DNA of 64,000 nt from Mycobacterium sp. ENV421 (GTDB taxonomy: Bacteria > Actinomycetota > Actinomycetes > Mycobacteriales > Mycobacteriaceae), in NCBI RefSeq assembly GCF_002887815.1, contig NZ_PDHO01000027.1, positions 1-64,000 of the forward strand. The letters are read 5' to 3'. This document shows positions 10,246 through 20,512 of the stretch, piece after piece. The position numbers and the translations under genes were made by a program. How positions within the stretch are numbered: the first letter of the stretch is position 1; each line of letters starts with the position of its first letter. The notes below the pieces were generated by a model. The model made no database searches. It saw only the letters and a program-made list of their open reading frames with translations, and was not told the origin of the DNA.

Positions 10246-10275
10246 AATGTAGGCGTTTGCTGAATCGGCGGTCAA
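10246..10275 (-). promoter_or_regulatory. SigA-type promoter of the PGRS gene
   Basis: On the reverse strand TTGACC (10275-10270), an 18-bp spacer, then TACATT (10251-10246). Transcription should start near 10239, giving a leader of about 56 nt that carries the Shine-Dalgarno AAGGGGG. It is one of the few clear -35/-10 pairs in the window with an ordinary leader. Confidence 0.5.
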
Positions 10276-10546
10276 GGATTTCGGCAAAATTGTCACAGAC
10301 CGGTGGAGTCGGGTGCTGCGAGACAAGATCATCTGCCGAAATTGACGTCACCACAGCAAAATTCGGCCAAGCTCGGACCGGCCAGGCGCCTGCTCTGTCG
10401 GCTCAACCACGTGAGCGGGTGCGGCAGAAAGTATTTGCCATCGCGAGCAGTGCTGAAATTCGGGTTAGCTGTCCCGATGGTGACACGACTTTGTCAGGGG
10501 TGGGAGTCCGTGCCCCGGCATCGACCTATTCGGGCCCAACGCAAAT
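10276..10546. other. Intergenic region without visible gene
   Basis: The 425-bp gap between the PGRS gene and fumC holds the PGRS promoter at its left and the fumC terminator at its right. The remaining 270 bp is less GC-rich than the coding DNA. I find no convincing ORF, RNA gene or long repeat; two copies of GCAAAATT occur but may be chance. Confidence 0.4.
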
Positions 10547-10577
10547 CGAGGGGCCGGGTTGTGAACCCGGCCCCTCG
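10547..10577 (-). terminator. Terminator hairpin after fumC
   Basis: A perfect 14-bp stem with a 3-nt loop: CGAGGGGCCGGGTT, GTG, then its exact complement. It lies about 30 bp downstream of the fumC stop. In the fumC direction the stem is followed by ATTTGCGTTGGG, a weak U-run, as is common for mycobacterial terminators. Confidence 0.75.
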
Positions 10578-10608
10578 ACTTTGAGCTACTGCTCGTTAGC
10601 GCAAGCGC

Positions 10609-12024
<1,416 letters not shown>

Positions 12025-12033
12025 ACGCCTTTC

Positions 12034-13065
12034 TTAGGGGAGTGGATATGCGGCGGTCTTGTCCCCGGTGAAATCCACCGCGGAGTATTCGTTGAGCTTG
12101 GAGAGCCGGTGGTAGGCGTCGATCATCCGGACGGTCCCGGACTTCGACCGCATGACGATCGACTGGGTGGTGCAGCCGCCGCCGAAGTAGCGGACACCCT
12201 TGAGCAGGTCGCCGTCGGTGACGCCGGTGGCGCAGAAGAAGACGTTCTCCCCGGCGACCAGGTCGCGGGTCGTCAGCACCCGATCCAGATCGTGGCCACG
12301 GTCGAGGGCCTTCTGACGTTCCTCGTCGTCGGTGGGCGCCAGCTGGGCCTGGATCTCGCCGCCCATGCACCGGATCGCGGCGGCGGTGATGATGCCCTCG
12401 GGCGTGCCGCCGATGCCGGCCAGCAGATCGGTGCCGGACTCCGGCCGGCAGGCCGAGATGGCGCCCGCGACGTCGCCGTCGGAGATCAGCCGGATACGGG
12501 CGCCGGCGTCGCGGACCTCGGCCATCAGCTTGGCGTGCCGGGGCCGGTCGAGGATGCAGACGGTGATGTCGGAGACCGAGGCCTTGCGGACCTTGGCGAT
12601 GCGCTGGATGTTGGCGGCGATCGGCGAGGTGATGTCGATGAAGTCGGCGACGTCGGGACCGCCGGCGATCTTGTTCATGTAGAACACCGCGGACGGGTCG
12701 AACATCGCGCCGCGCTCGGCGACCGCGAGCACCGAGATCGCGTTCGGCATGCCCTTGCTCATCAGGGTGGTGCCGTCCACCGGATCGACGGCGAAGTCGC
12801 AGTCCGGCCCGTCGCCGTTGCCGACCTCTTCGCCGTTGTAGAGCATCGGGGCGTTGTCCTTCTCGCCCTCACCGATGACCACGACGCCGCGCATCGACAC
12901 CGAGTTGACCAGTTCACGCATGGCGTCGACGGCCGCGCCGTCACCACCTTCTTTGTCCCCTCGGCCGACCCATCGGCCGGCGGCCATGGCGCCTGCTTCG
13001 GTTACCCGAACCAATTCGAGGGCGAGGTTGCGATCGGGCGCTTCACGGCGGCGGGCGTCTGGCAT
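12034..13065 (-). CDS. glpX: Class II fructose-1,6-bisphosphatase GlpX
   Basis: A 343-residue metal-dependent phosphatase of gluconeogenesis. Class II motifs are present: [34 protein letters not shown] and [12 protein letters not shown], which supply the metal-binding Asp/Glu set. The frame is open to 13458, antisense to the next gene, but ATG 13065 gives [19 protein letters not shown], matching the mycobacterial family, and GACAAT (13078-13073) lies 7 nt upstream as a -10. It is usually the main FBPase in mycobacteria. Divergent from the DUF4245 gene. Confidence 0.95.
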   Translation of the reverse strand: MPDARRREAPDRNLALELVRVTEAGAMAAGRWVGRGDKEGGDGAAVDAMRELVNSVSMRGVVVIGEGEKDNAPMLYNGEEVGNGDGPDCDFAVDPVDGTTLMSKGMPNAISVLAVAERGAMFDPSAVFYMNKIAGGPDVADFIDITSPIAANIQRIAKVRKASVSDITVCILDRPRHAKLMAEVRDAGARIRLISDGDVAGAISACRPESGTDLLAGIGGTPEGIITAAAIRCMGGEIQAQLAPTDDEERQKALDRGHDLDRVLTTRDLVAGENVFFCATGVTDGDLLKGVRYFGGGCTTQSIVMRSKSGTVRMIDAYHRLSKLNEYSAVDFTGDKTAAYPLP

Positions 13066-13120
13066 GGCTGAGATTGTCCCAGAAGCCGGCCAGCCGTCCA
13101 GACCTGGGATACTGGCAGGC

Positions 13121-13759
13121 GTGAGTACCCCGTCCGAGACCGGCATACCGCCCCGGGAGCCCAAGCCCAGGCTGCTCCAGGACGGTCGTGACATGTTCTG
13201 GTCGCTGGCGCCCTTGATCGTGGCGTGCATTGCGTTGGCCGGGCTGGTGGGGATGTGTTCGGTACGGCCCAGCAGCCCTCGCGATGGGACGCCACCGCCG
13301 TACGACGCTGCCGCCGCGCTGAAGGCCGACGCTGAAACGCTCGCCATCCCGATCCGGTTACCGCAGGTCCCGGCCGGCTGGCGGGCCAACTCTGGCGGCC
13401 GAGGCGGAATCGACGCCGGCCGCACCGACGCCACCGGGCAGCGCCAGCGTGCCGTCACCGCGACCGTCGGCTACCTCGCCGCGTCCAAGATGTATGTGAG
13501 CCTGACCCAGAGCAACGCCGACGAGCAGGCGCTGGTGGGCTCGATCCACCGGTCGATGTATCCCACCGGCACCCAAGACGTCGATGGCGTGAAGTGGATC
13601 GTCTACGAAGGCGGTGAGGGCACCGAACCGGTGTGGACCACCCGCCTCGACAGCCAGGCCGGCCCTGCCCAAGTCGCCATAACCGGGGCCGGGAGCAGCG
13701 ACGACTTCCGTACGCTGGCCGTTGCCACGCAGACGCAGAAGCCCCTGCCACCTGGCTGA
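13121..13759 (+). CDS. DUF4245 membrane-anchored protein (Rv1100-like)
   Basis: A 212-residue protein with one N-terminal membrane segment ([18 protein letters not shown], about residues 27-44) and an extracytoplasmic domain, the DUF4245 layout. Function unknown. The frame runs upstream into glpX antisense, but GTG 13121 follows GATACT (13108-13113) by 7 nt and yields [19 protein letters not shown]. It is divergent from glpX by 55 bp, as for Rv1099c/Rv1100. The dienelactone hydrolase gene follows after 13 bp, so the two are probably co-transcribed. Confidence 0.88.
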   Translation: MSTPSETGIPPREPKPRLLQDGRDMFWSLAPLIVACIALAGLVGMCSVRPSSPRDGTPPPYDAAAALKADAETLAIPIRLPQVPAGWRANSGGRGGIDAGRTDATGQRQRAVTATVGYLAASKMYVSLTQSNADEQALVGSIHRSMYPTGTQDVDGVKWIVYEGGEGTEPVWTTRLDSQAGPAQVAITGAGSSDDFRTLAVATQTQKPLPPG

Positions 13760-13772
13760 AGAGGAGACGTCA

Positions 13773-14570
13773 ATGTCCGGTCCTGAAGCCGACCTCACCG
13801 GATGGGTCTGCGAGCCGTTCAGTGCGGCGGGTATCACCCATGACGTCTACCGCAAGGGTGAAGGCCCCGGCGTGGTGCTGATCCCGGAGATCCCCGGCGT
13901 GCACCCCGGTGTGCTGGCATTGGGAAATTATCTGGTGGACAACGGATTCACTGTGGCGATCCCGTCGTTGTTCGGGACCCCGGAGGCGCCGGCGATGACG
14001 CCGGCGATGGTGCCGGTGCTGGCACGCGCGTGTGTGGCCCGGGAGTTCGCCGCGTTCGCGACGAACAAGGATCGGCCGGTCTCGCATTACCTACGTGCGC
14101 TGGCGCGGGATCTGAAGGCGAAGGCCGGCGGCAAGGGTGTCGCGGTTATCGGGCAGTGCTTCTCCGGTGGTTTCGCGCTTGCGGCCGCCGTCGACGACAG
14201 CGTGCTCGCATCGGTGCTCAGTCAGCCGTCGGTGCCGATCGCGTTGACGCCCAAGCAGAAACGCGACCCCGGGATGAGCGAGGGCGAGCTGAAGGTGATC
14301 GAGAAGCGGGCCGCCGAAGAGGGTTTGTGCGCGATGGGGCTGCGCTTCAGCGAGGACCAGATGGCGCCGGCCGAGCGGTTCAAGACGCTCAAGGACCGGC
14401 TCGGCGACTCGTTCGAGGTCATCGAGATCGACTCGTCGAAGGGCAATCCCGGCGGCTTCAGCCGGATGGCGCATTCGGTGCTCGCTCTCGAGGTGCGCGA
14501 GGTGGAGGGGCACCCGGCCTTCGAGGCGCGCAAGCGGGTTGTCCAGTTCCTCAAGGACCGGCTGACGTAA
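13773..14570 (+). CDS. Dienelactone hydrolase family protein
   Basis: A 265-residue alpha/beta hydrolase. The nucleophile elbow is GQCFSGG, with Cys as in dienelactone hydrolases rather than Ser. VLIPEIPGVHPGVLALGNYLVDNGF matches the N-terminal DLH block, and MAHSVL near the C-terminus may carry the catalytic His. Natural substrate unknown. GAAGAGGAG is spaced correctly before ATG 13773, so translation uses a normal leader. It lies 13 bp after the DUF4245 gene and is convergent with the broken PNPOx gene. Confidence 0.9.
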   Translation: MSGPEADLTGWVCEPFSAAGITHDVYRKGEGPGVVLIPEIPGVHPGVLALGNYLVDNGFTVAIPSLFGTPEAPAMTPAMVPVLARACVAREFAAFATNKDRPVSHYLRALARDLKAKAGGKGVAVIGQCFSGGFALAAAVDDSVLASVLSQPSVPIALTPKQKRDPGMSEGELKVIEKRAAEEGLCAMGLRFSEDQMAPAERFKTLKDRLGDSFEVIEIDSSKGNPGGFSRMAHSVLALEVREVEGHPAFEARKRVVQFLKDRLT

Positions 14571-14573
14571 GGG

Positions 14574-15028
14574 CTATTCGCGCTCGACGGCTTTCAGGCC
14601 GTGGGTGGGTGTCCACCACTGGATGACGAGCAGTGTGGCGGCGTCGTTGAGGTGGGTGAGCACGACCTCGGTGATGTCGGCGCGGAAGAGGTCGCCGTCG
14701 GGCCGTCGGGGATGGAACCGGAATGAACGGCCCGCCCGGCGATCTTCGCTTCGCCGGGCCACTCTGCTTCGTTGCCTTCGACCGGATCGACTGTCGCGGT
14801 GTGCAGCGCGAATCGGGGATCGCGGTGTAGGTCGGACCCCTTGCGAGCGTTGGGCATCGAGCCGAACGTGAGCTCGCCGTCGGTGAAGGCGGTTTCGATC
14901 CCGGAGATTCGCGGTGACCCGTCGGCGCGCAGCGTCGCAATGGTCTTGTGCTTGTGCGCGTCGAACAGTGACTGCACTCGCTGGGCGAACTCGGGTGCGG
15001 CCGCTTGGACATCCCGCCACGTCGTCAT
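14574..15028 (-). pseudogene. PNPOx-family (FMN split-barrel) protein with frameshift
   Basis: The reverse strand from ATG 15028 reads MTTWRDVQAAAPEFAQRVQ, then TIATLRADGSPRISGIETAF and GEAKIAGRAV, typical of pyridoxamine-5'-phosphate-oxidase-like FMN or F420-binding split-barrel proteins. The frame then goes out of register near 14700-14735: the expected PDGDLFRADITEVVLTHLND and the C-terminal HGLKAVERE lie in another frame ending at 14574. One inserted or deleted base explains both parts. It may be a pseudogene, a sequencing error, or (least likely) programmed frameshifting. Intact length would be about 150 residues. Confidence 0.7.
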
Positions 15029-15089
15029 GAGGTCAATGCTGTCACCGGGCTTACTGAAAATGTCATAGGCTCGTGGCATACTCGAACAC

Positions 15090-16547
15090 ATGTTCGGAGG
15101 AAGTCAGCTCCACGAGTATTGGGAGCCGTCCGTCACGGACGAGTCGCGTGTGCTGCTGACCGACATCGTTGCCGACAACCGCGCCGAGAACCAGGCCGCC
15201 GCGCGGCGGCTCATCGGTATCGCCGAACTCTTCGAACTGCGCCGCCGTGAACGGGGTGAACGCGAAAACTGGGCGGTGGACACCTGGGCTGCGGTAGGCG
15301 CAGAGATCGCGGCTGCTCTGCGAGTCAGTGTGGCCAAAGCGGGCGGCTATATGACCTACGGGCTGGCCATGAAGCAGCTTCCTGCGGTCGCGGCGCTCTT
15401 CCTGGCCGGCGACATCAACGCCGAAATGTTCCAGACGGTCGTGTTTCGTACGGGCCTCATCATTCACGACTGGGCATTGGCCGAGATCGATCGACGGCTG
15501 GCGGCGCGGATCGCGCGGTGGCCGTCGATGACTCGCGGGCGGTTGAAGTCTGAGATCGATCGCCTTGTCCTCAAGCATGATCCTGACGCGGTGCGCCGAG
15601 TTCGGGACAGGGTGCGCGACCGCGAGGTGGTGTTCAGTGATGAGGAAAACGGCTGCATCGAGGTGATGGCGCGGTTGGCGGCCACTGATGCCGAGACGTT
15701 GAAGCAGCGCATCGATGTGGTTGCACAGTCGGTGTGCGAAGCCGACCCGCGGACTGCCGACCAGCGTCGCGCCGATGCCCTAGGTGCGGTGGCCGCGCAC
15801 GCGGATCGGTTGGCCTGTCGCTGCGGTGAACCGGGATGCCCGGCAGATGCACGGCCCAGGCCCGGTGCGGTCGTCATCCACGTGGTCGCCGAGCAGGCTA
15901 CTGTCGAAGGACGTTCCGACAACCCGGGGTTCGTGATGGGGTCCAATGCGGTGATTCTGGCTGAGCGGGTGGCCGAGATTGCCGGGCAAGCCAAACTGCG
16001 GCCGTTGGCCAACCCCGTCGACGCATCGCCCGAACGCGGCTATCGACCGTCGCGTGCCCTGGCCGATTTCGTGCGCGCCAGGGATCTCACCTGCCGGGCG
16101 CCCGGCTGCGACAAGCCGGCCACGCAGTGCGATCTGGACCATACGGTCCCGTATCCGTACGGCCCGACCCATGCAGGCAACCTGAAATGTCTGTGCCGTC
16201 ACTGCCATATTCGAAAAACCTTCTGGGGTTGGCGCGACAAGCAATTGGCCGACGGCACGGTCATCTGGGAGCTGCCCGGCAACCAGACCTACGTCACCAC
16301 GCCAGGCAGTGCCTTGTTGTTTCCCGGTCTGTTAGTTCCGACCCCGGCTCCAGCCGGTCGGCCGGTAGCCGAGTCGGAGGGTGATCGCACCGTCCTGATG
16401 CCCAGGCGTAAGACCACCAGGGCACAGAACCGGGCCAAGTTCGTGGCCTCCGAACGCGCCCGAAACCGAGAGGTCCGATGGGTCCGCCATGAGGCGCTGC
16501 TCGGCCCGAAGCGGCCGGTGAACGACCCGGACCCGCCGCCCTTCTAA
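15090..16547 (+). CDS. 13E12-repeat family protein: DUF222 plus HNH nuclease domain
   Basis: A 485-residue member of the mycobacterial 13E12 (REP13E12) family. The first about 300 residues form DUF222; residues about 335-385 form an HNH domain with CRAPGCDKPATQCDLDHTVPY and LKCLCRHCHIRKT, giving the zinc Cys pairs and the DH of the HNH site. The C-terminus is basic and probably binds DNA. These genes are multicopy in mycobacteria and role unknown; in M. tuberculosis some copies carry a phage attachment site. CATACT (15077-15082) ends 7 nt before ATG 15090. No flanking repeat shows recent mobility. Confidence 0.88.
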   Translation: MFGGSQLHEYWEPSVTDESRVLLTDIVADNRAENQAAARRLIGIAELFELRRRERGERENWAVDTWAAVGAEIAAALRVSVAKAGGYMTYGLAMKQLPAVAALFLAGDINAEMFQTVVFRTGLIIHDWALAEIDRRLAARIARWPSMTRGRLKSEIDRLVLKHDPDAVRRVRDRVRDREVVFSDEENGCIEVMARLAATDAETLKQRIDVVAQSVCEADPRTADQRRADALGAVAAHADRLACRCGEPGCPADARPRPGAVVIHVVAEQATVEGRSDNPGFVMGSNAVILAERVAEIAGQAKLRPLANPVDASPERGYRPSRALADFVRARDLTCRAPGCDKPATQCDLDHTVPYPYGPTHAGNLKCLCRHCHIRKTFWGWRDKQLADGTVIWELPGNQTYVTTPGSALLFPGLLVPTPAPAGRPVAESEGDRTVLMPRRKTTRAQNRAKFVASERARNREVRWVRHEALLGPKRPVNDPDPPPF

Positions 16548-16598
16548 GTACCCTGGCAAAGGCCTGCTATTTCGCGTGCGTCAATATACGATGCCCGC

Positions 16599-17504
16599 GT
16601 GACCACCGCCCCCGCCGAGCCGCAGACTCCGGCTCCCGCCGCGAAGCCCGGGTCGCGCGGCAAGACCGTCGCCATCCTCACCGTACTGGTCGTCGTGCTG
16701 GCCTACATCGTCACGTTGTTCGGCTACTGGTGGCTGTCCGGCTCCGCCAAAGAGCTGGAAGCATCGGGTGAAGGCAATGGATCAGAGACCACCGTGCTGA
16801 TCACGTTGCAGTCGCTACGCACAGTCGACTACAAGGCGGATGCCAAAGTCCTTGTCATCCCGGCGGATTCACTGATTGATGAGAAGCTGGACACCCTCAA
16901 GGAAGACATCGCGGTGCGGTTGCATCCGTGGAACTCCCTGGGCGACTTGAAGTTCCCGGCCGGTGCCGCGCCGGCAGAGGTGACGACGACCATCGACGTC
17001 GACGGTGATGTGAACACCTGGCCGTTCGATCGCTACGAGACCCAAGGCATCAGCGCCGACCTGCTGGTGGGGGAGGGCGAGGATCGCAAGATCATTCCGG
17101 CCAAGGTTCAGATTGCCGGGGCATTACAGGGCTGGGACCTGTCCAGCGAGCAGGTCGCCCCTTCCCCCGCGGCCAAGGGTGACGGCGACGCCACGCAGGT
17201 GACGTTCAGCCGAGCGCTCGGTCCGCTGGCATTCGACCTCGGCATCGTCATCGTGCTGCTCACCCTGCCGACCATCGCGATCTTCACCTCGGTGCTCGTG
17301 ATCACCCGGCGCAAGCAGTTCCAGATGCCGTTCGCAACCTGGTACGCCGCAATGCTGTTCGCGATCGTGCCGCTGCGCAACATCCTGCCCGGCGCACCGC
17401 CGCCGGGTGCGTGGATCGACATGGCCCTGGTGTTGTGGGTGATCGTCGCCCTGGTTGCCGCCATGGTGATGGTCGTCATCTCCTGGTTCAAACAGGTCGA
17501 CTAG
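16599..17504 (+). CDS. DUF4436 membrane protein
   Basis: A 301-residue membrane protein: proline-rich cytoplasmic N-terminus, one transmembrane segment (TVAILTVLVVVLAYIVTLFG, about 25-44), an extracytoplasmic domain of about 150 residues, then three hydrophobic segments at the C-terminus (from about 210). This is the DUF4436 layout; function unknown. GTG 16599 is set by TACGAT (16587-16592) ending 6 nt upstream. The last 17 bp overlap the end of the convergent AI-2E transporter gene. Confidence 0.85.
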   Translation: MTTAPAEPQTPAPAAKPGSRGKTVAILTVLVVVLAYIVTLFGYWWLSGSAKELEASGEGNGSETTVLITLQSLRTVDYKADAKVLVIPADSLIDEKLDTLKEDIAVRLHPWNSLGDLKFPAGAAPAEVTTTIDVDGDVNTWPFDRYETQGISADLLVGEGEDRKIIPAKVQIAGALQGWDLSSEQVAPSPAAKGDGDATQVTFSRALGPLAFDLGIVIVLLTLPTIAIFTSVLVITRRKQFQMPFATWYAAMLFAIVPLRNILPGAPPPGAWIDMALVLWVIVALVAAMVMVVISWFKQVD

Positions 17505-18615
17505 CGTTCCGCCGGAACAACCGGCGGCGTTTCTCGGGCGGCTCGTGTGACGTCATCTCCACGCCCTTGTACACGGCCAGGTACACCGAGATCGTCGTGA
17601 CGATGATGATCATCAGGACCGGGCCCAGCACGATGCCCCAGAAGCCGAACATCGCGATCCCGGAGAACACCGCCAACAGCATCAGCGCGGGATCCAGCCG
17701 GGCCTCGCGCGGTACCAGGATGGGGCGCAGGAAGTTGTCGACGTTTGTGACGCCGATGATGTGGAACAGCACCACGAACAGGCCGCCGCCGATGTTGCCG
17801 AAGAACATCATCCCGATGCCGAACGGGATGGTGATGATGCCGCTGCCCAGCGGAATGACCGACAGCGCGGTCAGGAAGATCGCGAAGATGAAGAACCCGT
17901 TGTGGAATCCGCCGATGTAGATCGACGCCGCCCCCAGTAAGCCCTGAACCAGCGCAATGATGAACTGGCCCTTCACCGTTCCCTTCACCATCGCGCCCAT
18001 CTTGGCCAGATAGAGGTCGGTGACCTCTTCGCCGAGCGGGTTGAGCCGACGGATCAGCGTCAGCAGCTGCTCCTGATTGGTCAGCAGCGAGACCAGCACG
18101 TACAAGAAGATGATCGCCGACGTGATCACGCCGATCGTCCCGCCCGCGGCCCCCTGCAACGCGTGCAGCAGCCAGCGTCCCAGGTTCTGCGAGACGTTCA
18201 CCAGCGATTCGCGCACCGAGTCGGAGGTGACCGAGAAGTGGCCGAACGGCAGTTTGGCCAGCGCGTGATTGGCGTAGTCCAGTGCCTGATTGCCGACGGT
18301 CGACATGTCGGCGTTCTGCACCCACTCCGCCACATGCACGACCATGTGCGAAACCTGAAGCACCGCAAGCGTCAACAGCGCGCCGACCGGGATGATGACC
18401 GTGGCCAGCGCGGCCAGCACCGTGATCGTCGCCGACAACCCGGACCCGAACCGGCGCCGGCACCGGTAGTACAGCGGGGTGAACAGATAGGCGACGATCG
18501 CCGCGATCACAACCAGGATGAAGTAGTGCCGCAGGAAGTAGGCGCCCAGCAGCACGGCGATCAGCGTGACGATCGCCAGCGCGCGCTTCTGGGTGACGGT
18601 GAACTCGGTGTTCAC
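17488..18615 (-). CDS. AI-2E family transporter (Rv1101c-like)
   Basis: A 375-residue polytopic membrane protein of the AI-2E/PerM exporter family. Paired N-terminal hydrophobic segments start at about residue 10, followed by a long extramembrane region and 4-5 C-terminal segments (GFFIFAIFLTALSVIPLGSG; PALMLLAVFSGIAMFGFWG). Substrate unknown; the family name is historical. GTG 18615 starts 4 nt after the SDR stop, so here it is the last gene of the sulfatase-to-SDR operon, unlike in M. tuberculosis as I recall. Confidence 0.88.
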   Translation of the reverse strand: MNTEFTVTQKRALAIVTLIAVLLGAYFLRHYFILVVIAAIVAYLFTPLYYRCRRRFGSGLSATITVLAALATVIIPVGALLTLAVLQVSHMVVHVAEWVQNADMSTVGNQALDYANHALAKLPFGHFSVTSDSVRESLVNVSQNLGRWLLHALQGAAGGTIGVITSAIIFLYVLVSLLTNQEQLLTLIRRLNPLGEEVTDLYLAKMGAMVKGTVKGQFIIALVQGLLGAASIYIGGFHNGFFIFAIFLTALSVIPLGSGIITIPFGIGMMFFGNIGGGLFVVLFHIIGVTNVDNFLRPILVPREARLDPALMLLAVFSGIAMFGFWGIVLGPVLMIIIVTTISVYLAVYKGVEMTSHEPPEKRRRLFRRNASRPV

Positions 18616-18619
18616 CGAA

Positions 18620-19393
18620 CTACTGATTCATCAGCCGGGTCAGGTGCTCCGCAATGTTGGGGTAGCGCTTGAGGTGTGCGCCGCCGTTGAGGTCAAGAAT
18701 CTCCCCGGTGAGCCAGGACGATTGGGGCGAACACAGAAAGGCCACCGCGTCGGCGATGTCCTGCGGTGTTCCGGCCCGGCCCAGTGCGGTGTTCTCCACG
18801 TACTCGTCGACAACGCCGGGGACCATGGCCGCGCCTTCGGTCAGCGGGGTGTGCACGAAGCCGGGCGCGACGGCATTGACCCGGATGCCGCGCGGACCCA
18901 ATTCCAGCGCCGCCACCTGAGTCAGCATCGACAAGCCGGCTTTCGCCGCGCAGTACGCGCTCATCCCGACCGCAGGCTGCCGGGCGTTGAGCGACGTCAG
19001 TGACACCAGCGCACCGCCCTCGCCGAGATGGCGGCCGGCATGCTTCATCACCAGGAACGCACCGTTGAGGCAGACGTCGACGACCGAGCGGAACTGTTCG
19101 GCGTCGAGCTCGGTGATGACACCGAAGCCGCTGAACCCCGCACAGTTGACCACCACGTGCAAGGCACCTTCACGCTCCACGACGCCGTCGAAAAGCGTTG
19201 CGACCGAGGCTTCGTCAGTGACTTCCACCTCCGCCCAGGTGTGTGGGTCACCCAGCGTCGCCGCGCGTTCGCGGGCCAGATCGGTGTTGCGGTCGGCGAT
19301 CGTCACGCGCATGCCCCGGGCTGCCAGCGTCTGGGCCGTCGCCCAGCCGATCCCGGAAGCGCCCCCGACAATCACGGCTATCTGCTCGGTCAT
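18620..19393 (-). CDS. SDR family oxidoreductase
   Basis: A 257-residue classical short-chain dehydrogenase. The cofactor motif is VGGASGIGWATAQ (GxxxGxG), NCAGFSGFG corresponds to the NNAG block, the catalytic Ser is in SLTSLNARQ, and YCAAK is the YxxxK pair. The C-terminal CSPQSSWLTGEILDLNGG is typical. Substrate unknown; its place beside an epimerase and a KstR-like site suggests a steroid or lipid alcohol, which is inference. ATG 19393 overlaps the epimerase stop by ATGA, so the pair is translationally coupled. Confidence 0.92.
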   Translation of the reverse strand: MTEQIAVIVGGASGIGWATAQTLAARGMRVTIADRNTDLARERAATLGDPHTWAEVEVTDEASVATLFDGVVEREGALHVVVNCAGFSGFGVITELDAEQFRSVVDVCLNGAFLVMKHAGRHLGEGGALVSLTSLNARQPAVGMSAYCAAKAGLSMLTQVAALELGPRGIRVNAVAPGFVHTPLTEGAAMVPGVVDEYVENTALGRAGTPQDIADAVAFLCSPQSSWLTGEILDLNGGAHLKRYPNIAEHLTRLMNQ

Positions 19394-20457
19394 GACACCT
19401 TCCCGTCGTTGTCCGGAGCTCCCCACTTGCGCCGAACGGCCTCCCACGGGTTGCCGTATCCCGGTGGCTGACCGTGGTACGGCGACTGACGTTTGAGGTA
19501 TTCGCGAGCCAGTGGTGCGATAACCCGGAAGATGTAGCGTTTCCAGCCGACCTTGTCGGCGGTCTCGGCCAACATGTCGGGCCAGGAGTGGTGCTGATGT
19601 TTGAGCACCTGTTGTGCGGTCGCCGAGTCCATCCAGTCGGTGGCGAACCAGCCGGCGTCGTCGTTCGGGTCACCCTTGCGGCCGGCGGGCAGCGCACCGA
19701 CGAGACCCATCGCAGCGGCGGTGGACTGTCCGATATCGCTCTGCCGCAGCCGGTGGGTGTCGTCGCCACCGATCAGCAGGGTCTGGCCTGAGACGTCGGC
19801 GGTAGTGGCCGCCGCGAACGCGAACGCCACATCGCGGACGTCGACGGTCTGCAACCGTCCGTCGGCGGGCAGTACGCCTTCGAAGAAGATCAGGTTGGGG
19901 TCCATCCCGAGGTTGGGTTCGGTGGTCAGCACCCCACCGAGTCGCAGGATCACCCAGTCCAGGCTCGACGCCCGCACCAGAGCCTCGGCTTCGACCTTGT
20001 GCTTGCCGTAGTTGTCGTACGGGTTGACCGGCGTCTGCGCGGTCAGGACGTCAGTGATGTGGTGCGGGTTGCGCGGTCCGTACACCGCGATGCTGGATGC
20101 CTGCACCAGGCGCGCCGGATTGGGGTGGGCCTCAAGGGCTTTCACCAGGTTGGCGGTCGCGCCGACGTTGACCTCGTAGGCCAGTTGTGGTTTGGCGTAG
20201 CACAGTGGCGGGATCACGGCGGCCAGGTGGATGACGGCGGCGGGGGAGACCTCGGCCAGCAGCTTCTCGACCGCGGCCGGGTCGGTGAGGTCCGCCCAGC
20301 GCACCTCGACGCCGGTGGGGAGAGCCGCGGCGGCCTTCACGGTCGCCGGTGTTTCGAGGTCGGTGGCGACCACCCGGCGGCCGGTGGCCGCCAGCTGCTT
20401 GACCGTGGCACTGCCCACCAACCCGAATGCGCCGGTTACCAGCACAGCGTCGGACAT
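19390..20457 (-). CDS. NAD(P)-dependent epimerase/dehydratase
   Basis: A 355-residue extended SDR. VTGAFGLVGSATV (GxxGxxG) binds the dinucleotide; SSIAVYGPR and NPYDNYGKHK give the Ser and YxxxK active site. The C-terminal about 80 residues (VGWKRYIFRVIAPLAREYL onward) extend beyond typical sugar epimerases. Substrate not determined. ATG 20457 follows GGAAGGGG at a good distance. A 55-bp gap separates it from the FGE gene and holds a KstR-like palindrome, so this gene and those after it may have a separate, cholesterol-responsive promoter (inference). Confidence 0.88.
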   Translation of the reverse strand: MSDAVLVTGAFGLVGSATVKQLAATGRRVVATDLETPATVKAAAALPTGVEVRWADLTDPAAVEKLLAEVSPAAVIHLAAVIPPLCYAKPQLAYEVNVGATANLVKALEAHPNPARLVQASSIAVYGPRNPHHITDVLTAQTPVNPYDNYGKHKVEAEALVRASSLDWVILRLGGVLTTEPNLGMDPNLIFFEGVLPADGRLQTVDVRDVAFAFAAATTADVSGQTLLIGGDDTHRLRQSDIGQSTAAAMGLVGALPAGRKGDPNDDAGWFATDWMDSATAQQVLKHQHHSWPDMLAETADKVGWKRYIFRVIAPLAREYLKRQSPYHGQPPGYGNPWEAVRRKWGAPDNDGKVS

Positions 20458-20473
20458 CGAGCCCCTTCCGTCG

Positions 20474-20487
20474 GAGAACGCGTTCTA
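20474..20487 (-). promoter_or_regulatory. KstR-like operator before the epimerase gene
   Basis: The site contains a perfect 12-bp palindrome, AGAACGCGTTCT (20475-20486). In the gene direction TAGAACGCGTTCTC fits TNNAACNNGTTNNA except for the last base. It lies 18 to 31 nt upstream of the epimerase start, between FGE and epimerase. Confidence 0.5.
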
Positions 20488-20512
20488 GTGAAGCACGGGC
20501 GAGGTACTGGTC

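Noticed and set aside
15090-16547. 13E12/HNH gene as a homing or mobile element
   Set aside because: No flanking repeats, integrase or target duplication is visible; treated as a resident family member.
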